Positions 34,580 to 43,551 of a stretch of DNA of 55,357 bases are shown here, piece by piece. Source of the stretch: Planctomycetota bacterium (GTDB lineage: Bacteria > Planctomycetota > JAJSAM01 > JAJVHW01); contig JAJFFG010000014.1 of the NCBI GenBank assembly GCA_021776825.1, positions 1 through 55,357 on the forward strand, written 5' to 3'. Made by a program: the position numbers and the translations under genes. The stretch's first letter is position 1; each line of letters opens with the position of its first letter. Under the pieces are notes generated by a model. The model was not told where the DNA came from. It searched no databases and worked only from the letters and a program-made list of their open reading frames with translations.

Positions 34580-35203
34580 CTACATCAACGACCGCAGCAC
34601 GGCTCGCACGGGGCTCGCGTCGGCGCCGGGGATGCGGAGCGGGAACGCCATCAGTTCGTAGGGGCCGGGGCGGACCGCTGACAGGTCGAGGTTCTCGAGA
34701 ATCGCGACCGTCCCGCGCAGCAGTTCCTTGTGTGCGGGGAGCGACTTCGACTCCTGGTGATCGACGGACGGCGTGTCGATGCCGAACAGCGCCACGCGCG
34801 ACTCGGTCAATGCCGCCGCGGCCTCGGGCGACAGGTGAGCGAACTCCGCCGGCCACTCGTCGGGATCGACGGTCGTGCGCGTCTTGACGAGGTAGCGCAT
34901 GCCGGCCATGAGGTTCCACGAGCGGACCTCAGCCGCAGTCAGCGGGCCGTTGCCGATGCGCTCTGCGACACGCACCGGACCGAAGTAGTGTTCGAGCGGC
35001 ATCTCGCCGATGCCCGGACCGCCGGGGACGAAGTGCGACGGGGCGTCGGCGTGCGTGCCGACGTGGAGCGTGCTCGTGATGGTGCCGACGTCGCACGAAC
35101 CGCCCTTGTCCATGCTCATGACCTTGTTCAGCGCGAACGGCGTGTCGCCCGGGAAGACGGCGGAGCCCGCCGTGACGCGCTGCGAGATGTCGATGAGGCT
35201 CAC
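34580..35203 (-). CDS. kynB: Kynurenine formamidase
   Basis: A 207-aa cyclase-family metal hydrolase, the usual KynB length. The start is GTG 35203 (ggagg 8 nt upstream), overlapping the kynureninase stop as GTGA. The metal-binding signature H-V-G-T-H-A-D-A-P-S-H (about residues 47-57) is complete, with D-I-S near the N-terminus. It hydrolyses N-formylkynurenine to kynurenine. Coupling to a kynureninase supports the specific assignment over other cyclases. Confidence 0.85.
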   Translation of the reverse strand: MSLIDISQRVTAGSAVFPGDTPFALNKVMSMDKGGSCDVGTITSTLHVGTHADAPSHFVPGGPGIGEMPLEHYFGPVRVAERIGNGPLTAAEVRSWNLMAGMRYLVKTRTTVDPDEWPAEFAHLSPEAAAALTESRVALFGIDTPSVDHQESKSLPAHKELLRGTVAILENLDLSAVRPGPYELMAFPLRIPGADASPVRAVLRSLM

Positions 35204-36390
35204 GTGACGGTCCTCCGAGTGCCGGCGTGCTGCTCCCACGCGCCGCTCTCGAGGATCTCGGCCGCCGCAGCGACCGCCGAGTCGAGCTCGTCGTCGCGCG
35301 TGTAGAAGTGCGGCGACATGCGGATCCCGGCGCCGGGCCGGAAGTCGCAGCAGATGTCGCGGGCGTTCAGCTCCGCCGCGACATCGACGCCGTGCGGTAC
35401 GTCCACAGCCACGGTCCCGCCGCGCTTCGCGGGGTCGCGCGGCGCGGTGACAGTCCAGCCCTGGGCGTCCGCCAGTTCCACCAGTCGCGCCGTCTGGCGC
35501 TCCGACTTCGCGCGGATCGCCACGTCCCCCGCCTCGCGCAGGATGCGCAGTCCCTCGGTCGCCGCGTACAACGCCGGGATGTTCGGCGTGCCGGTGAGGA
35601 AGCGGCCGATGCCCTCGCGGAACTCGATCGGTCCGGCCTCGAACGCGAACGGACGCGGGTGCGCCTGCCAGCCGGTGAGCCGCGGCTCGAGCGTCGCGTG
35701 GAGTTCGGGCCGCACCCAGAGATAGCAGTTGCCAGGGCCGCCACAGAGCCACTTGAGACAGCCCCCCACCGCGGCGTCGATGCCCCACTCCTTCAGACGC
35801 AGCGGCACCGTCCCGGCGGCCTGGAAGACGTCGAGCAGCGTCAGCGCCCCCATCTCGCGGGCTCGCGCGGCGATGCGCTGCGCGTCCATGACGTATGCCG
35901 AACGGAAGAGCACGTGCGAGATCGCGACCAACGCCGTGCGCTCGTCGATCGCGGCACAGAGCTCGTCCTCGTCGATCGTCATGCCGTCCTTCGAACGGAT
36001 GGTGACGATCTCGGCGTCGGGGTGCTGGTGGTAGAGGTACTGCAGCGACGGGAACTCGAGATCGACGATCACGAGCTTGTTGCGATCGCCGCGGAAGTCG
36101 ACCGCCGAGACGAACACCGCCGAGGCCAGCGTCACGTTCTGGTGGAAGCAGACCTCGCCGGTTCCGACGCCGAGGATCGGGGCGAGCTCGTCGCCGACCG
36201 ACATCGCCATCTCCCACCAGCCCTCGCCCCAGGCACGCACGCCGCGCGTCGCCCAGGTGTTCGCGTACTCCGCGAGGCGGTCGGCGGTTGTCGCCGGCAT
36301 GGCACCGAGCGAGTTCGAGATGAGGTAGTTCGTGCGGGAGAGGATCGGGAATGCGTCCCGATGTCGCAGCAGCGCGTCGTCCATGTTCAT
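35200..36390 (-). CDS. kynU: Kynureninase-like PLP enzyme
   Basis: A 396-aa class V aminotransferase-fold protein. The PLP Lys is in G-G-C-L-K-W-L-C-G-G-P-G-N near residue 213, matching kynureninases (K-Y-L-N-G-G-P-G). The cofactor Asp is in L-L-D-V-F-Q-A-A-G near 189. It is slightly shorter than typical kynureninases. The expected reaction is kynurenine to anthranilate plus alanine. It is the first gene of a two-gene operon with kynB. No tryptophan dioxygenase (kynA) is in the window, so the pathway start must be elsewhere. Confidence 0.75.
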   Translation of the reverse strand: MNMDDALLRHRDAFPILSRTNYLISNSLGAMPATTADRLAEYANTWATRGVRAWGEGWWEMAMSVGDELAPILGVGTGEVCFHQNVTLASAVFVSAVDFRGDRNKLVIVDLEFPSLQYLYHQHPDAEIVTIRSKDGMTIDEDELCAAIDERTALVAISHVLFRSAYVMDAQRIAARAREMGALTLLDVFQAAGTVPLRLKEWGIDAAVGGCLKWLCGGPGNCYLWVRPELHATLEPRLTGWQAHPRPFAFEAGPIEFREGIGRFLTGTPNIPALYAATEGLRILREAGDVAIRAKSERQTARLVELADAQGWTVTAPRDPAKRGGTVAVDVPHGVDVAAELNARDICCDFRPGAGIRMSPHFYTRDDELDSAVAAAAEILESGAWEQHAGTRRTVT

Positions 36391-36549
36391 CCCTCTCGAC
36401 GTGTCGTCCCGACGCCACAGGGGAGCCTGTGACCCATCTCACGATCGAAGAGTAGAGCGTCCTGCTCCGGGCTCGAAGAACGAGACCTCGGCGTTCGGCA
36501 CGCCCTTCGCGATCCGACTCCCATCGCCAAGTCTGAGGTGGAGAAAGTC

Positions 36550-37299
36550 ATGAAGAAGATCGCACTCTCGGTGCTCATCGCCGGCGTCGCACTGCTCGCC
36601 CTGCCCGTCGAAGAAGCCCACGCCGGCTCGACGCTCACGGCGACCGTCAAGGACGGCTACGTGAACGCCGCGAACAAACTCAAGGGCAACTGGACCGCTA
36701 CGTGGAGCGGCGAGATCGGCTCGAACGTCGCCACGCTGGACGGCTCGTTCAACGTGAAGGGCGGCCGATGGAGCTCGTGGTTCGGAGGTCGCGGCGCCGT
36801 CGCGAACCTCTCGTCAACGATGGCGAACTTCCACAGCAACGTGACGGGGATCAACGGGATCAACACCCAGTCCGAGTTCGGCGGCGACATCTTCGCCGAG
36901 GCAGCGACCTATGCGGCCGTCGACCCGAACCAGATCTGGAACCCCACGGAGTACATCTCGTTCGACTTCGACTCGATCTACATCGACGGGCTCAACGGCG
37001 CCTACCTGGCCGCGGGCCAGGGCTCGCACCCCGATCCGATGGGCAAGATCTACAACGGTGGGAACGACAAGATCCTCATCAATTTCTGGATGAACGGCCT
37101 CACGTTCAACTCGCCGAACGGCCACCGGTACACGTTCGGCACGGGCGACTGGATCACCGTCGTTCTCGACCACCGCGTCACGGGCACCGCGCCGGTCCCG
37201 GAGCCCTCGACCTACGCCATGATGGCCATGGGCCTGCTCGGCCTGGGCTTCTGGCGCCGTCGTCGCCGCCGCACTGCTGCGGCCGCGGCAGCGGCGTAA
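36550..37299 (+). CDS. PEP-CTERM sorted exported protein
   Basis: A 249-aa protein from ATG 36550 (ggag 6 nt upstream). The signal peptide is M-K-K-I-A-L-S-V-L then a hydrophobic core and A-H-A at residue 25. A Gly/Asn-rich beta domain follows. The C-terminus has the sorting signal V-P-E-P-S-T-Y, a hydrophobic helix and an Arg cluster, then an Ala run. PEP-CTERM proteins are processed by exosortase and linked to extracellular matrix or cell surface. No exosortase gene is present in this window. The function of the body is unknown. Confidence 0.9.
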   Translation: MKKIALSVLIAGVALLALPVEEAHAGSTLTATVKDGYVNAANKLKGNWTATWSGEIGSNVATLDGSFNVKGGRWSSWFGGRGAVANLSSTMANFHSNVTGINGINTQSEFGGDIFAEAATYAAVDPNQIWNPTEYISFDFDSIYIDGLNGAYLAAGQGSHPDPMGKIYNGGNDKILINFWMNGLTFNSPNGHRYTFGTGDWITVVLDHRVTGTAPVPEPSTYAMMAMGLLGLGFWRRRRRRTAAAAAAA

Positions 37300-37314
37300 G
37301 AGCTGCAAAGCTCT
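37299..37314 (+). terminator. Short hairpin after the PEP-CTERM gene
   Basis: AGAGCT-GCAA-AGCTCT, a 6-bp perfect stem with a tetraloop, overlaps the stop codon. It is weak, and no T-run follows. Confidence 0.3.
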
Positions 37315-37390
37315 GACGTTCCTCCCTGGGGTGCCATGCGGGTTCTACTGGACCGGTGGCGCCCCTCCTGGATTCCAGGGGGACGCAGAC

Positions 37391-37576
37391 GTAGGTCTTC
37401 TGTCCGTAGACCGAAGCCCGGTACCCCATGGCCTCGATCTCGGCGTGCGGGAAGTCCGCGTCGACGACCTTCGTCTCCTGCAGGCAGAGCGCGTCCGGCT
37501 CCCACTTCGCGAGCCAGTCCGGGAGCTTCTCCAGGCGTTCACGGATCGAGTTGACGTTCCAGGTGACGATGCGCAC
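37391..37576 (-). pseudogene. Exonuclease III (xth) N-terminal fragment
   Basis: From GTG 37576 about 62 residues match the start of exodeoxyribonuclease III: I-V-T-W-N-V-N-S-I, then L-C-L-Q-E-T-K, then Y-G-Q-K-T-Y. After that the normal N-G-V-A-I continuation is absent, replaced by unrelated sequence, and the other 200 residues are missing. The Asn and Glu metal-binding residues are kept but the catalytic half is lost. It is a gene remnant between two intact genes. Confidence 0.75.
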
Positions 37577-37620
37577 CGGAAGGGCTCCCTCTGGCGGCGA
37601 CGAACGCGCATCATGCCGGG

Positions 37621-38529
37621 GTGAGTCCGCGCGTTCTACTCCCGCTCGTTGTGCTGCTTGGTGCCGCATTCGGTGTCGGGTGCGCGGCGCCGCGTCTCGG
37701 TCCGCCCGTCTCGGTGGAGCCGAGCGTGGTGCAGTTCGACGGGTTCCACGGGCTCTCGACACTCCGCCCCTGGGAGCACGGGTCGCTCGACCTGATCATT
37801 CCGTTCAGGGCGTTCGAGCCGCCGGACTGCCCGTGGATCGCAGAGCCAGGCGACCTGCGTGTCGTCTGGTTCCAGATCCTCGACAACGAAGTGCTGACCG
37901 CGCTCTACGGCGTCGTGCGCGTCGGGCGAGACGGCGAGACGCTCGACTATCACGGCTCTGGCGTAGCGGTCGCACATCGGTTCATGCCCGTCGATGCGGT
38001 CGAGCACGGCGACGACTGGCGATTCTTCGGCCGCGGCGACCCGGTATTCCAGTCGGTGGTCGAAGGCAATCCGCACGACCACGTGGTGGGCGTGCGCGGA
38101 GACGCCGGGACGAACCGCGTCTACGTGGCTCGCGTCCCTTCGGGGGAGCTCGCAGATCGCGCGGCGTGGGAGTTCCTGGGCGCGGACGGCGCGTGGACGC
38201 AGGACGTCCAACTTGCGCGACCGCTGTTCCGCGCTGGACCCGGCCGGCTCAGCGTGCGCTGGAACGATCATCTCGAAGCCTACCTCGCTGTCTACGCGCG
38301 TCCGGAGAGCGACGGACAGCTCGTCGTGTTCGGGCGGTCGGCACCGACGGTGAGCGGGCCGTGGGACGAGGAGGTCGAGCTGCATCGCTCCGCCGACGGG
38401 CGGTTCGATCGCGTGCAGCTCGGCACGGGAGCGCGTCAGCGTCCGGGCTCCGAAGGGCAGACGATCCAGATCGAGATCCAGGACTCGGACTCACTCTTCG
38501 GAGCGTTCGACGTGACCCTACCGCGCTGA
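37621..38529 (+). CDS. Putative lipoprotein with beta-propeller-like repeats
   Basis: A 302-aa protein from GTG 37621. The N-terminus is a lipoprotein signal, with the lipobox A-F-G-V-G-C ending at Cys21. The rest alternates short strands and turns with W/Y-rich blades (R-V-V-W-F-Q, W-R-F-F-G-R-G-D-P-V, Y-L-A-V-Y-A-R-P), like the five-bladed DUF4185/glycosidase-type propellers. No catalytic residues can be assigned. Its 3' end overlaps the convergent release-factor-like gene by 12 bp. Confidence 0.7.
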   Translation: MSPRVLLPLVVLLGAAFGVGCAAPRLGPPVSVEPSVVQFDGFHGLSTLRPWEHGSLDLIIPFRAFEPPDCPWIAEPGDLRVVWFQILDNEVLTALYGVVRVGRDGETLDYHGSGVAVAHRFMPVDAVEHGDDWRFFGRGDPVFQSVVEGNPHDHVVGVRGDAGTNRVYVARVPSGELADRAAWEFLGADGAWTQDVQLARPLFRAGPGRLSVRWNDHLEAYLAVYARPESDGQLVVFGRSAPTVSGPWDEEVELHRSADGRFDRVQLGTGARQRPGSEGQTIQIEIQDSDSLFGAFDVTLPR

Positions 38530-39039
38530 CAGCCGTCGCAGACCGCGTGCGACTCGCTCCGCATTCCAGACCTCGAGCGCCGGCGCATGCAGCGCCAGGA
38601 GTCGCACGAGCTGGCTCTGCGTCGTGCTCAGTCGCCCTGCCGTGACACTGCCGTCCCAGTCGTCGGCCGCGAGAGCATCGAGCGCCTCCGCGATCATGCG
38701 CGCCAGGTCATCGTGGCGCGGGCTGACCGAGATGCGGCCCCCCCGACTGCGCGAGGTCCACATTGGCGTCGGCTTGTCCGCCGCGTCGCAGCGGACCTGA
38801 ACGGCCAACGCCAATCGCAGCCGACTCCGCGCCACGGCTTCGTTCTCGACGGCACGGCGACGTTCCGACGCCGTCACCTTGACCCCGGTCGGCACGTGCT
38901 CCAACACGACGGCCGTCTGCACTCGATTGCGATGCTGTCCGCCCGGTCCCGATGCGCGCGTGCGAGTCAGCTTGCACGCAGCGCGCAATACGGCGTCGGT
39001 GACGCACGCGGGATGCTCGTGGGGTCGCGGTCTCGTCAC
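38518..39039 (-). CDS. Peptide chain release factor-like protein (GGQ)
   Basis: A 173-aa RF-1 domain protein. The GGQ peptidyl-tRNA hydrolysis motif is at residues 33-35 in S-G-P-G-G-Q-H-R-N-R, followed by V-P-T-G-V. It lacks the codon-recognition domains of RF1/RF2, so it resembles ArfB-like or peer-type rescue factors. It lacks the basic C-terminal tail of classical ArfB. It may rescue stalled ribosomes; the exact substrate is not evident. Confidence 0.8.
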   Translation of the reverse strand: MTRPRPHEHPACVTDAVLRAACKLTRTRASGPGGQHRNRVQTAVVLEHVPTGVKVTASERRRAVENEAVARSRLRLALAVQVRCDAADKPTPMWTSRSRGGRISVSPRHDDLARMIAEALDALAADDWDGSVTAGRLSTTQSQLVRLLALHAPALEVWNAERVARGLRRLSAR

Positions 39040-39059
39040 GCGCGCACTCTACGCGACGG

Positions 39060-39545
39060 TCACATCACCGAGTGATCGCCGCGGCGGAACTCCCGGATCG
39101 TTCCAGCGGCGGCGATGACGGCGAGGAAGGCGACCGCACCGAACAGGAGCGTGAACGGGTCGGGCATCCCGGACACCGCGCGCACGATGAAGTAGCCGGG
39201 GAGCGAGAGGAAGATGCAGAGGAAGCGCTTCGCGCGGAGCTGGTACCAGAGCGCCCCCGTGCCCGCACCGACGACGAACGCGGTGATGACACTCCAGAAC
39301 GACGCGACGTCGAACACGATGTTCAGCATCGCGAAGAGGAGCGCACCCTCGACGACCGAGCGCTTGAAGAACCGGCGGCGCAGCTCCTCGCGCTCGAGCT
39401 GTCGCTCGACCTCGGCCCTCCAGCGCTCCTCGAACTCGTCCTGCGCCTCGTGCGGGAGGTGGTGAAACTGCTCGCTGCCGCGCCGAAGGTCGTTCCGATC
39501 GGCGACGTGTACGTGATCCCAGTGCTTGCGCGGAGCGGAGCCCAT
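39060..39545 (-). CDS. Small integral membrane protein
   Basis: A 161-aa protein. A charged N-terminal third (helical, Glu/Arg-rich, residues 25-60) is followed by about four hydrophobic segments: A-L-L-F-A-M-L-N-I-V, V-I-T-A-F-V-V-G-A, L-C-I-F-L-S-L-P-G-Y and T-L-L-F-G-A-V-A-F-L. No family recognised. Start ATG 39545 is a choice among near-equal options. Confidence 0.6.
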   Translation of the reverse strand: MGSAPRKHWDHVHVADRNDLRRGSEQFHHLPHEAQDEFEERWRAEVERQLEREELRRRFFKRSVVEGALLFAMLNIVFDVASFWSVITAFVVGAGTGALWYQLRAKRFLCIFLSLPGYFIVRAVSGMPDPFTLLFGAVAFLAVIAAAGTIREFRRGDHSVM

Positions 39546-39606
39546 CACTTCGCTATCGGCAGTTCGGGGGCGGAATCGAGATCCCGCCCCCGAGGTGACA
39601 GAACGA

Positions 39607-40440
39607 TCAGCGTCGGCGCTTCCGACCCTCGAGCGTCTCCGCTGCCTGCTCACGAACGTCACGGTTGGCGTCGTTCTCTGCCGCGAGCTCGAGCGCCGCG
39701 CGGACGGACGGATCGTCGAGGTAGCCCTCGAGCGTCTCGGCGGCCTCCTCGCGCACCTTCCGATCCGCGTCCGACTGCAGCGCGTCGAGGAGCGGCTGCC
39801 GCAGTTCCATGAACGCGACGCCGTCGAGTTGACGGAAGATGTCCGCACGGACGTCCGAGTCGTCGGTCGTGCGGGCCAACTCGGCGAGCGCGATCACGAC
39901 TTCTCGGGAGCGGCCGTCGCTGGTGCCGCGCAGGCGTCGCAGTGCGTGCATACGATCCGCGACCGGTGCCGACGCGTCGATCGCCGTCCGCTGGAGCTCC
40001 GGGATCTCATCCGGCGACACCGAACGCGACGCCAGCAGCGCGCGAATGGCCTGGGCCCGGACATCGTGCGCCAGAGCATCCTGCGCGCGGGCGTCGTGGG
40101 CGCGCACGTCCTCACCGTTGGCATGCGACGTCGACACGTCGATCGCGGCCGCCTGCTCGCTCGACTGTGCGCGTTCCTCGAGTCGGGCGAGCCGTTCCTC
40201 GAGGTCGGGAGGCACGTGCGCCGCCGCGGCCGGAGTCGGCGCATCACGCCGTGTACGAGCCGCCTGTTCGACGCGGCGTTCGAGCACGCGCACGGCGTCC
40301 TTCAGTGCCACGACGTCGGCCGTCGTGGCCCCAGCCGGCGCCGCCGTGTCAGGCGGCCCCGACACGGACAGCGCGACGACCAGCGCGAGCGCGCCGCACG
40401 CGAGTCCCGCACCGCCAAGAACGGTCCCTGGGTTGCTCAT
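39607..40440 (-). CDS. HEAT-repeat protein with N-terminal membrane anchor
   Basis: A 277-aa protein. It has a hydrophobic segment at residues 8-28 (signal anchor), a coiled coil with L-K-D-A-V-R-V-L-E-R-R-V near 46, and then at least three C-terminal HEAT-like units (D-V-R-A-D-I-F, D-R-K-V-R-E-E-A-A-E-T-L-E, N-R-D-V-R-E-Q-A-A-E-T-L-E). It is probably a periplasm-facing scaffold. It lies 25 bp downstream of the ABC permease gene and may belong to that operon. Confidence 0.75.
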   Translation of the reverse strand: MSNPGTVLGGAGLACGALALVVALSVSGPPDTAAPAGATTADVVALKDAVRVLERRVEQAARTRRDAPTPAAAAHVPPDLEERLARLEERAQSSEQAAAIDVSTSHANGEDVRAHDARAQDALAHDVRAQAIRALLASRSVSPDEIPELQRTAIDASAPVADRMHALRRLRGTSDGRSREVVIALAELARTTDDSDVRADIFRQLDGVAFMELRQPLLDALQSDADRKVREEAAETLEGYLDDPSVRAALELAAENDANRDVREQAAETLEGRKRRR

Positions 40441-40465
40441 CTCGTTCTCCCTTCGGTTCTTCCGA

Positions 40466-42649
40466 TCACGCGAACACCTCGCACCCGGTCGCTCCGGGAG
40501 TCGGCCAGCCCGCGCCGCAGCCGTCGCACACGTCGACGGTCACGGAGCGACGCTCTCCGCACGTGCAGGCCTCGACGTGCGTCGTCGGCAGTGCCGCCCG
40601 CTGCCAGAGCAACGCGATCGGTCCGAGCATTGCACCCCAGACGGTCCACACGAACACCGGGCGCCCCTTGCCACAGAGCAGCCGCGCACGACGACGACAG
40701 CGCCACGCGGAGACGACGGCGAGCAACAGCGAGACGGCGAGCGCGCCGAGGCCGCCTCCGCCCGCGATCACCGCGTCCAGCCACCAACGGTGGAACATCG
40801 CGCGGCGGTTCGGGGGCGGCGGTGCCGCAGCCGAAACGACGTTCAACAGCGGCGGACGCAGCACGGTCGGAAGCGTCACGAGCGCCGCACCGATCCACTC
40901 CTGCCAGCGCACCGGATCGAGGTCGATTGTGACGGTGCGATCGACGCCGTCTTCGTCAACCAAGTGGAACTGCATGTGCACGCCAACGGCACGCGCCGGA
41001 GAGTCCATCGACGTGAAGCCCAGGCCGTCGTGCGATCCGGTGAGCTCGCCGCGATCCACGGGGATGGACACCGTCCCCACCACTCCGTCCGTCGCGTCGA
41101 TGGCGAACACGTCGTCGCCGACGCGCACCGGAAGGGGGACCGACACGTCGCGCTCGCGCAGCCGGTCGTGACGCGCTCCAACCCAACCCCTCCATCCGAT
41201 CGCGGGCAGCGCGGAGATCGGGCCGGTGCCGGGCAGGTCGACGTGAGTGACGGTGGCGAGCGGTGCGACGATCTCAATGTCCTTCTTGGGCTGCTCGTCC
41301 TCCTCGGGCGCCTCGTCCTTCTTGGGCGTCTCTGGCTCGGGGGCGACGAGTTGGATAAACGTCACGCGGCGTCGACCCGGATCGACGAGCGCGACGCGGC
41401 CCTCGTCGTCGAGCCGGATCCACCCGCGGATCGACGTGTTGGTCACGACGTGGACGGTCTCGAAGTCCCACCGCCCGGCGCGGTCGCGCGCGTCGCCGGC
41501 GAACGCTCCCTCTGGACCGAGTACCTCGACGAGCTCGCGGTCCATGCGCCGACGGGCCACGAGCCGACCGTCCTCGACGTTCCACTCCAGATCGACGCTG
41601 TGCTGCGAGCGTCGGGGGTCCGCGGAGGTCAGCGCCCACGCGAGGCTCTGCGTCCAGGAGCGCGGGAACAGGCGGCGCTCGATCCCGTGTTCGAGATCGC
41701 CGTCGAACGTCGAGTACGGAGAGTGTTCGAACGGTTCCTGCGTCACGCTGACGCGAGCAGCGATCGGCGGCAGGACGCTCTCCTTCGCATTCATCCGGCC
41801 GTACGCGATCTCGTTGCGATCGACGTCGTAGACGCGGACCCACGTCACGCCCTTCGGCTTCGGGTGATCGAGGTACTCGTGGAGGACGAGTTCGTAGGTC
41901 TCCGACACCGCCATGCGCGGGTACAGCTCCGGCTGGATCACGTGCGCCATCGGCCGGATCCACAGGGCGGTCTCCAGCGTCGCAACGACGAGCAGCACTC
42001 CCACGAACGCGTTGCGCAGCACACCGTTCCGCGGCCGCGCAAGCTCCAGGAACGAGGCGGTCATCGCGACCAAGGTGACCAGGACGAGTGCGCACCCCAC
42101 ACCGGCATCGCCCGACTGCCGCAGCACGACCAGACCGCCGAGGGACGGCAACACGAGAGCGAGCGTCATCGCGAGCACGGCGTTGCGCGAGCTTGCGCCG
42201 AGACGCGCGGTCGCCCAGCCCATCACGCAGAGACCGGCTGCCAGCGACGCAGCGGCGACGGACGATCCACGCAGGGTGAGGGGGCCCGACACGTCCACGT
42301 GCCACGCGAACGGCTGGCTTCGTTCGTGATACGGCAGCAGGAGCACCAGCAGACCGGGCAGCACGCCGATCAGGAGCGCCCACGTCAGACCGGCGGCACT
42401 CCGCCCGGCGTGCGTCAGCCCGCGCGGCACCGGACGGTGCAGCACGAACTCGTCACGGCGCGATCGCCGATCCAGCTCGCCCTGCACCATCCCGAGCAGG
42501 ACGCCGGAGATCCCGAGCAAGAAGAGGAGCATCATCCCGGCATCGCTGTTCTGCGACGCGACGGCGGCGATCCCCACGGCAACCCCAAGCAGCATCCCTC
42601 CGGCGCGTCGCAGTTCGCGCAGTTCCTTGCGGAAGATCGCGCCGATCAC
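40466..42649 (-). CDS. ABC transporter permease-like membrane protein
   Basis: A 727-aa protein from GTG 42649 (aggaggt upstream), overlapping the ATPase stop as GTGA. The start V-I-G-A-I-F-R-K-E-L-R-E-L is typical of ABC-2-type permeases. Several hydrophobic segments lie in the first 300 residues. A large soluble domain follows, with an acidic P-E-T-P-K-K-D-E-A-P-E-E-D region, and one or two C-terminal membrane helices. The tail has C-x-C-G type cysteines that may form a zinc ribbon. It is larger than standard permeases. Substrate unknown. Confidence 0.75.
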   Translation of the reverse strand: MIGAIFRKELRELRRAGGMLLGVAVGIAAVASQNSDAGMMLLFLLGISGVLLGMVQGELDRRSRRDEFVLHRPVPRGLTHAGRSAAGLTWALLIGVLPGLLVLLLPYHERSQPFAWHVDVSGPLTLRGSSVAAASLAAGLCVMGWATARLGASSRNAVLAMTLALVLPSLGGLVVLRQSGDAGVGCALVLVTLVAMTASFLELARPRNGVLRNAFVGVLLVVATLETALWIRPMAHVIQPELYPRMAVSETYELVLHEYLDHPKPKGVTWVRVYDVDRNEIAYGRMNAKESVLPPIAARVSVTQEPFEHSPYSTFDGDLEHGIERRLFPRSWTQSLAWALTSADPRRSQHSVDLEWNVEDGRLVARRRMDRELVEVLGPEGAFAGDARDRAGRWDFETVHVVTNTSIRGWIRLDDEGRVALVDPGRRRVTFIQLVAPEPETPKKDEAPEEDEQPKKDIEIVAPLATVTHVDLPGTGPISALPAIGWRGWVGARHDRLRERDVSVPLPVRVGDDVFAIDATDGVVGTVSIPVDRGELTGSHDGLGFTSMDSPARAVGVHMQFHLVDEDGVDRTVTIDLDPVRWQEWIGAALVTLPTVLRPPLLNVVSAAAPPPPNRRAMFHRWWLDAVIAGGGGLGALAVSLLLAVVSAWRCRRRARLLCGKGRPVFVWTVWGAMLGPIALLWQRAALPTTHVEACTCGERRSVTVDVCDGCGAGWPTPGATGCEVFA

Positions 42650-43551
42650 GCTGCACCTCCTGACGCGGACGTGTACTCGATGAACAGATCCTCCAACGGC
42701 AGCGTCTCCCACTCGACGTGGCGCGCTCCGAGCTCGCGCACTCGCGCCTCGGCCGCGTCGTGCCCGGCGGCGACGGTGAGCAGCAACTCGTTGCGTCGCC
42801 GCGTCGACCGGACGATCCCTGGCAGCGCCGGCGCTTCCGGCGCTGCATCGGGGAACACGCCATGCAACCGACGCACGCGCTCCTTGAGCACGTCCAACGG
42901 CGCATTCGCGCGCAGCACGCCGCGATCGAGGATCGCCACGCGGTCGGCCACGCGCTCGACATCGGCCAGCACGTGCGAGCTGAAGAGCACTGTGCGGCCC
43001 TCGTCGCCGATGAGGTCGATCATCGCCTCGAGAAACTCACGACGGACGACGGCGTCGAGCCCCATCGCGGGGTCATCGAGAACAACCAGCTCCGGCCGGG
43101 CCGCCAACGACAGCGACAGCGACAGCGCGACCTGAGCACGTTGACCGCGCGAGAGGTTCTTGATGCGGCGATCCAGTGGCAGGTCGAGCCGCGCCAGGTG
43201 ATCGTCGCAGAGCTTGCGATCGAACGACGGGAACGTGGCTGCCTGGAACGACGCCGCCTCCCCCACCGTCATCCAGGGCACCAGAGGCTGCCCTTCCGCC
43301 ACGTAGCCGATGCGATCGCGCACCGCGAACGGCAGACTCGACGCATCCTCGCCGAGCACCGAGATCCGTCCGCGTGACGGAGCGAGTAGTCCGAGAAGGC
43401 AGCGGATGGCTGTGGTCTTCCCGGCGCCGTTGCGTCCGAGAAGCGCGAACACTCCGCCCCGCGGAATCTCGAGACTCAGTGCGTGCAGCGCGCGCGTCGC
43501 ACCGTGGTAGTGCGTCACGCCGTCGAAGCATGCGACGGTTGCGTCGCTCAT
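42646..43551 (-). CDS. ABC transporter ATP-binding protein
   Basis: A 301-aa ABC ATPase. Walker A G-R-N-G-A-G-K-T-T is at residues 39-47, the signature L-S-R-G-Q at 133-137 and Walker B L-V-V-L-D-D at 155-160. The residue after Walker B, usually catalytic Glu, is Asp160 here. The H-loop is S-S-H near 195. It is preceded and followed by 4-bp overlaps with the gntR and permease genes, the YtrAB-like arrangement. Confidence 0.9.
   Translation of the reverse strand: MSDATVACFDGVTHYHGATRALHALSLEIPRGGVFALLGRNGAGKTTAIRCLLGLLAPSRGRISVLGEDASSLPFAVRDRIGYVAEGQPLVPWMTVGEAASFQAATFPSFDRKLCDDHLARLDLPLDRRIKNLSRGQRAQVALSLSLSLAARPELVVLDDPAMGLDAVVRREFLEAMIDLIGDEGRTVLFSSHVLADVERVADRVAILDRGVLRANAPLDVLKERVRRLHGVFPDAAPEAPALPGIVRSTRRRNELLLTVAAGHDAAEARVRELGARHVEWETLPLEDLFIEYTSASGGAA

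Noticed and set aside
39526..43135. Open frames of 468 and 1098 residues on the plus strand
   Set aside because: They lie opposite the HEAT-repeat, permease and ATPase genes, which have clear motifs and overlaps. The composition is of antisense type.
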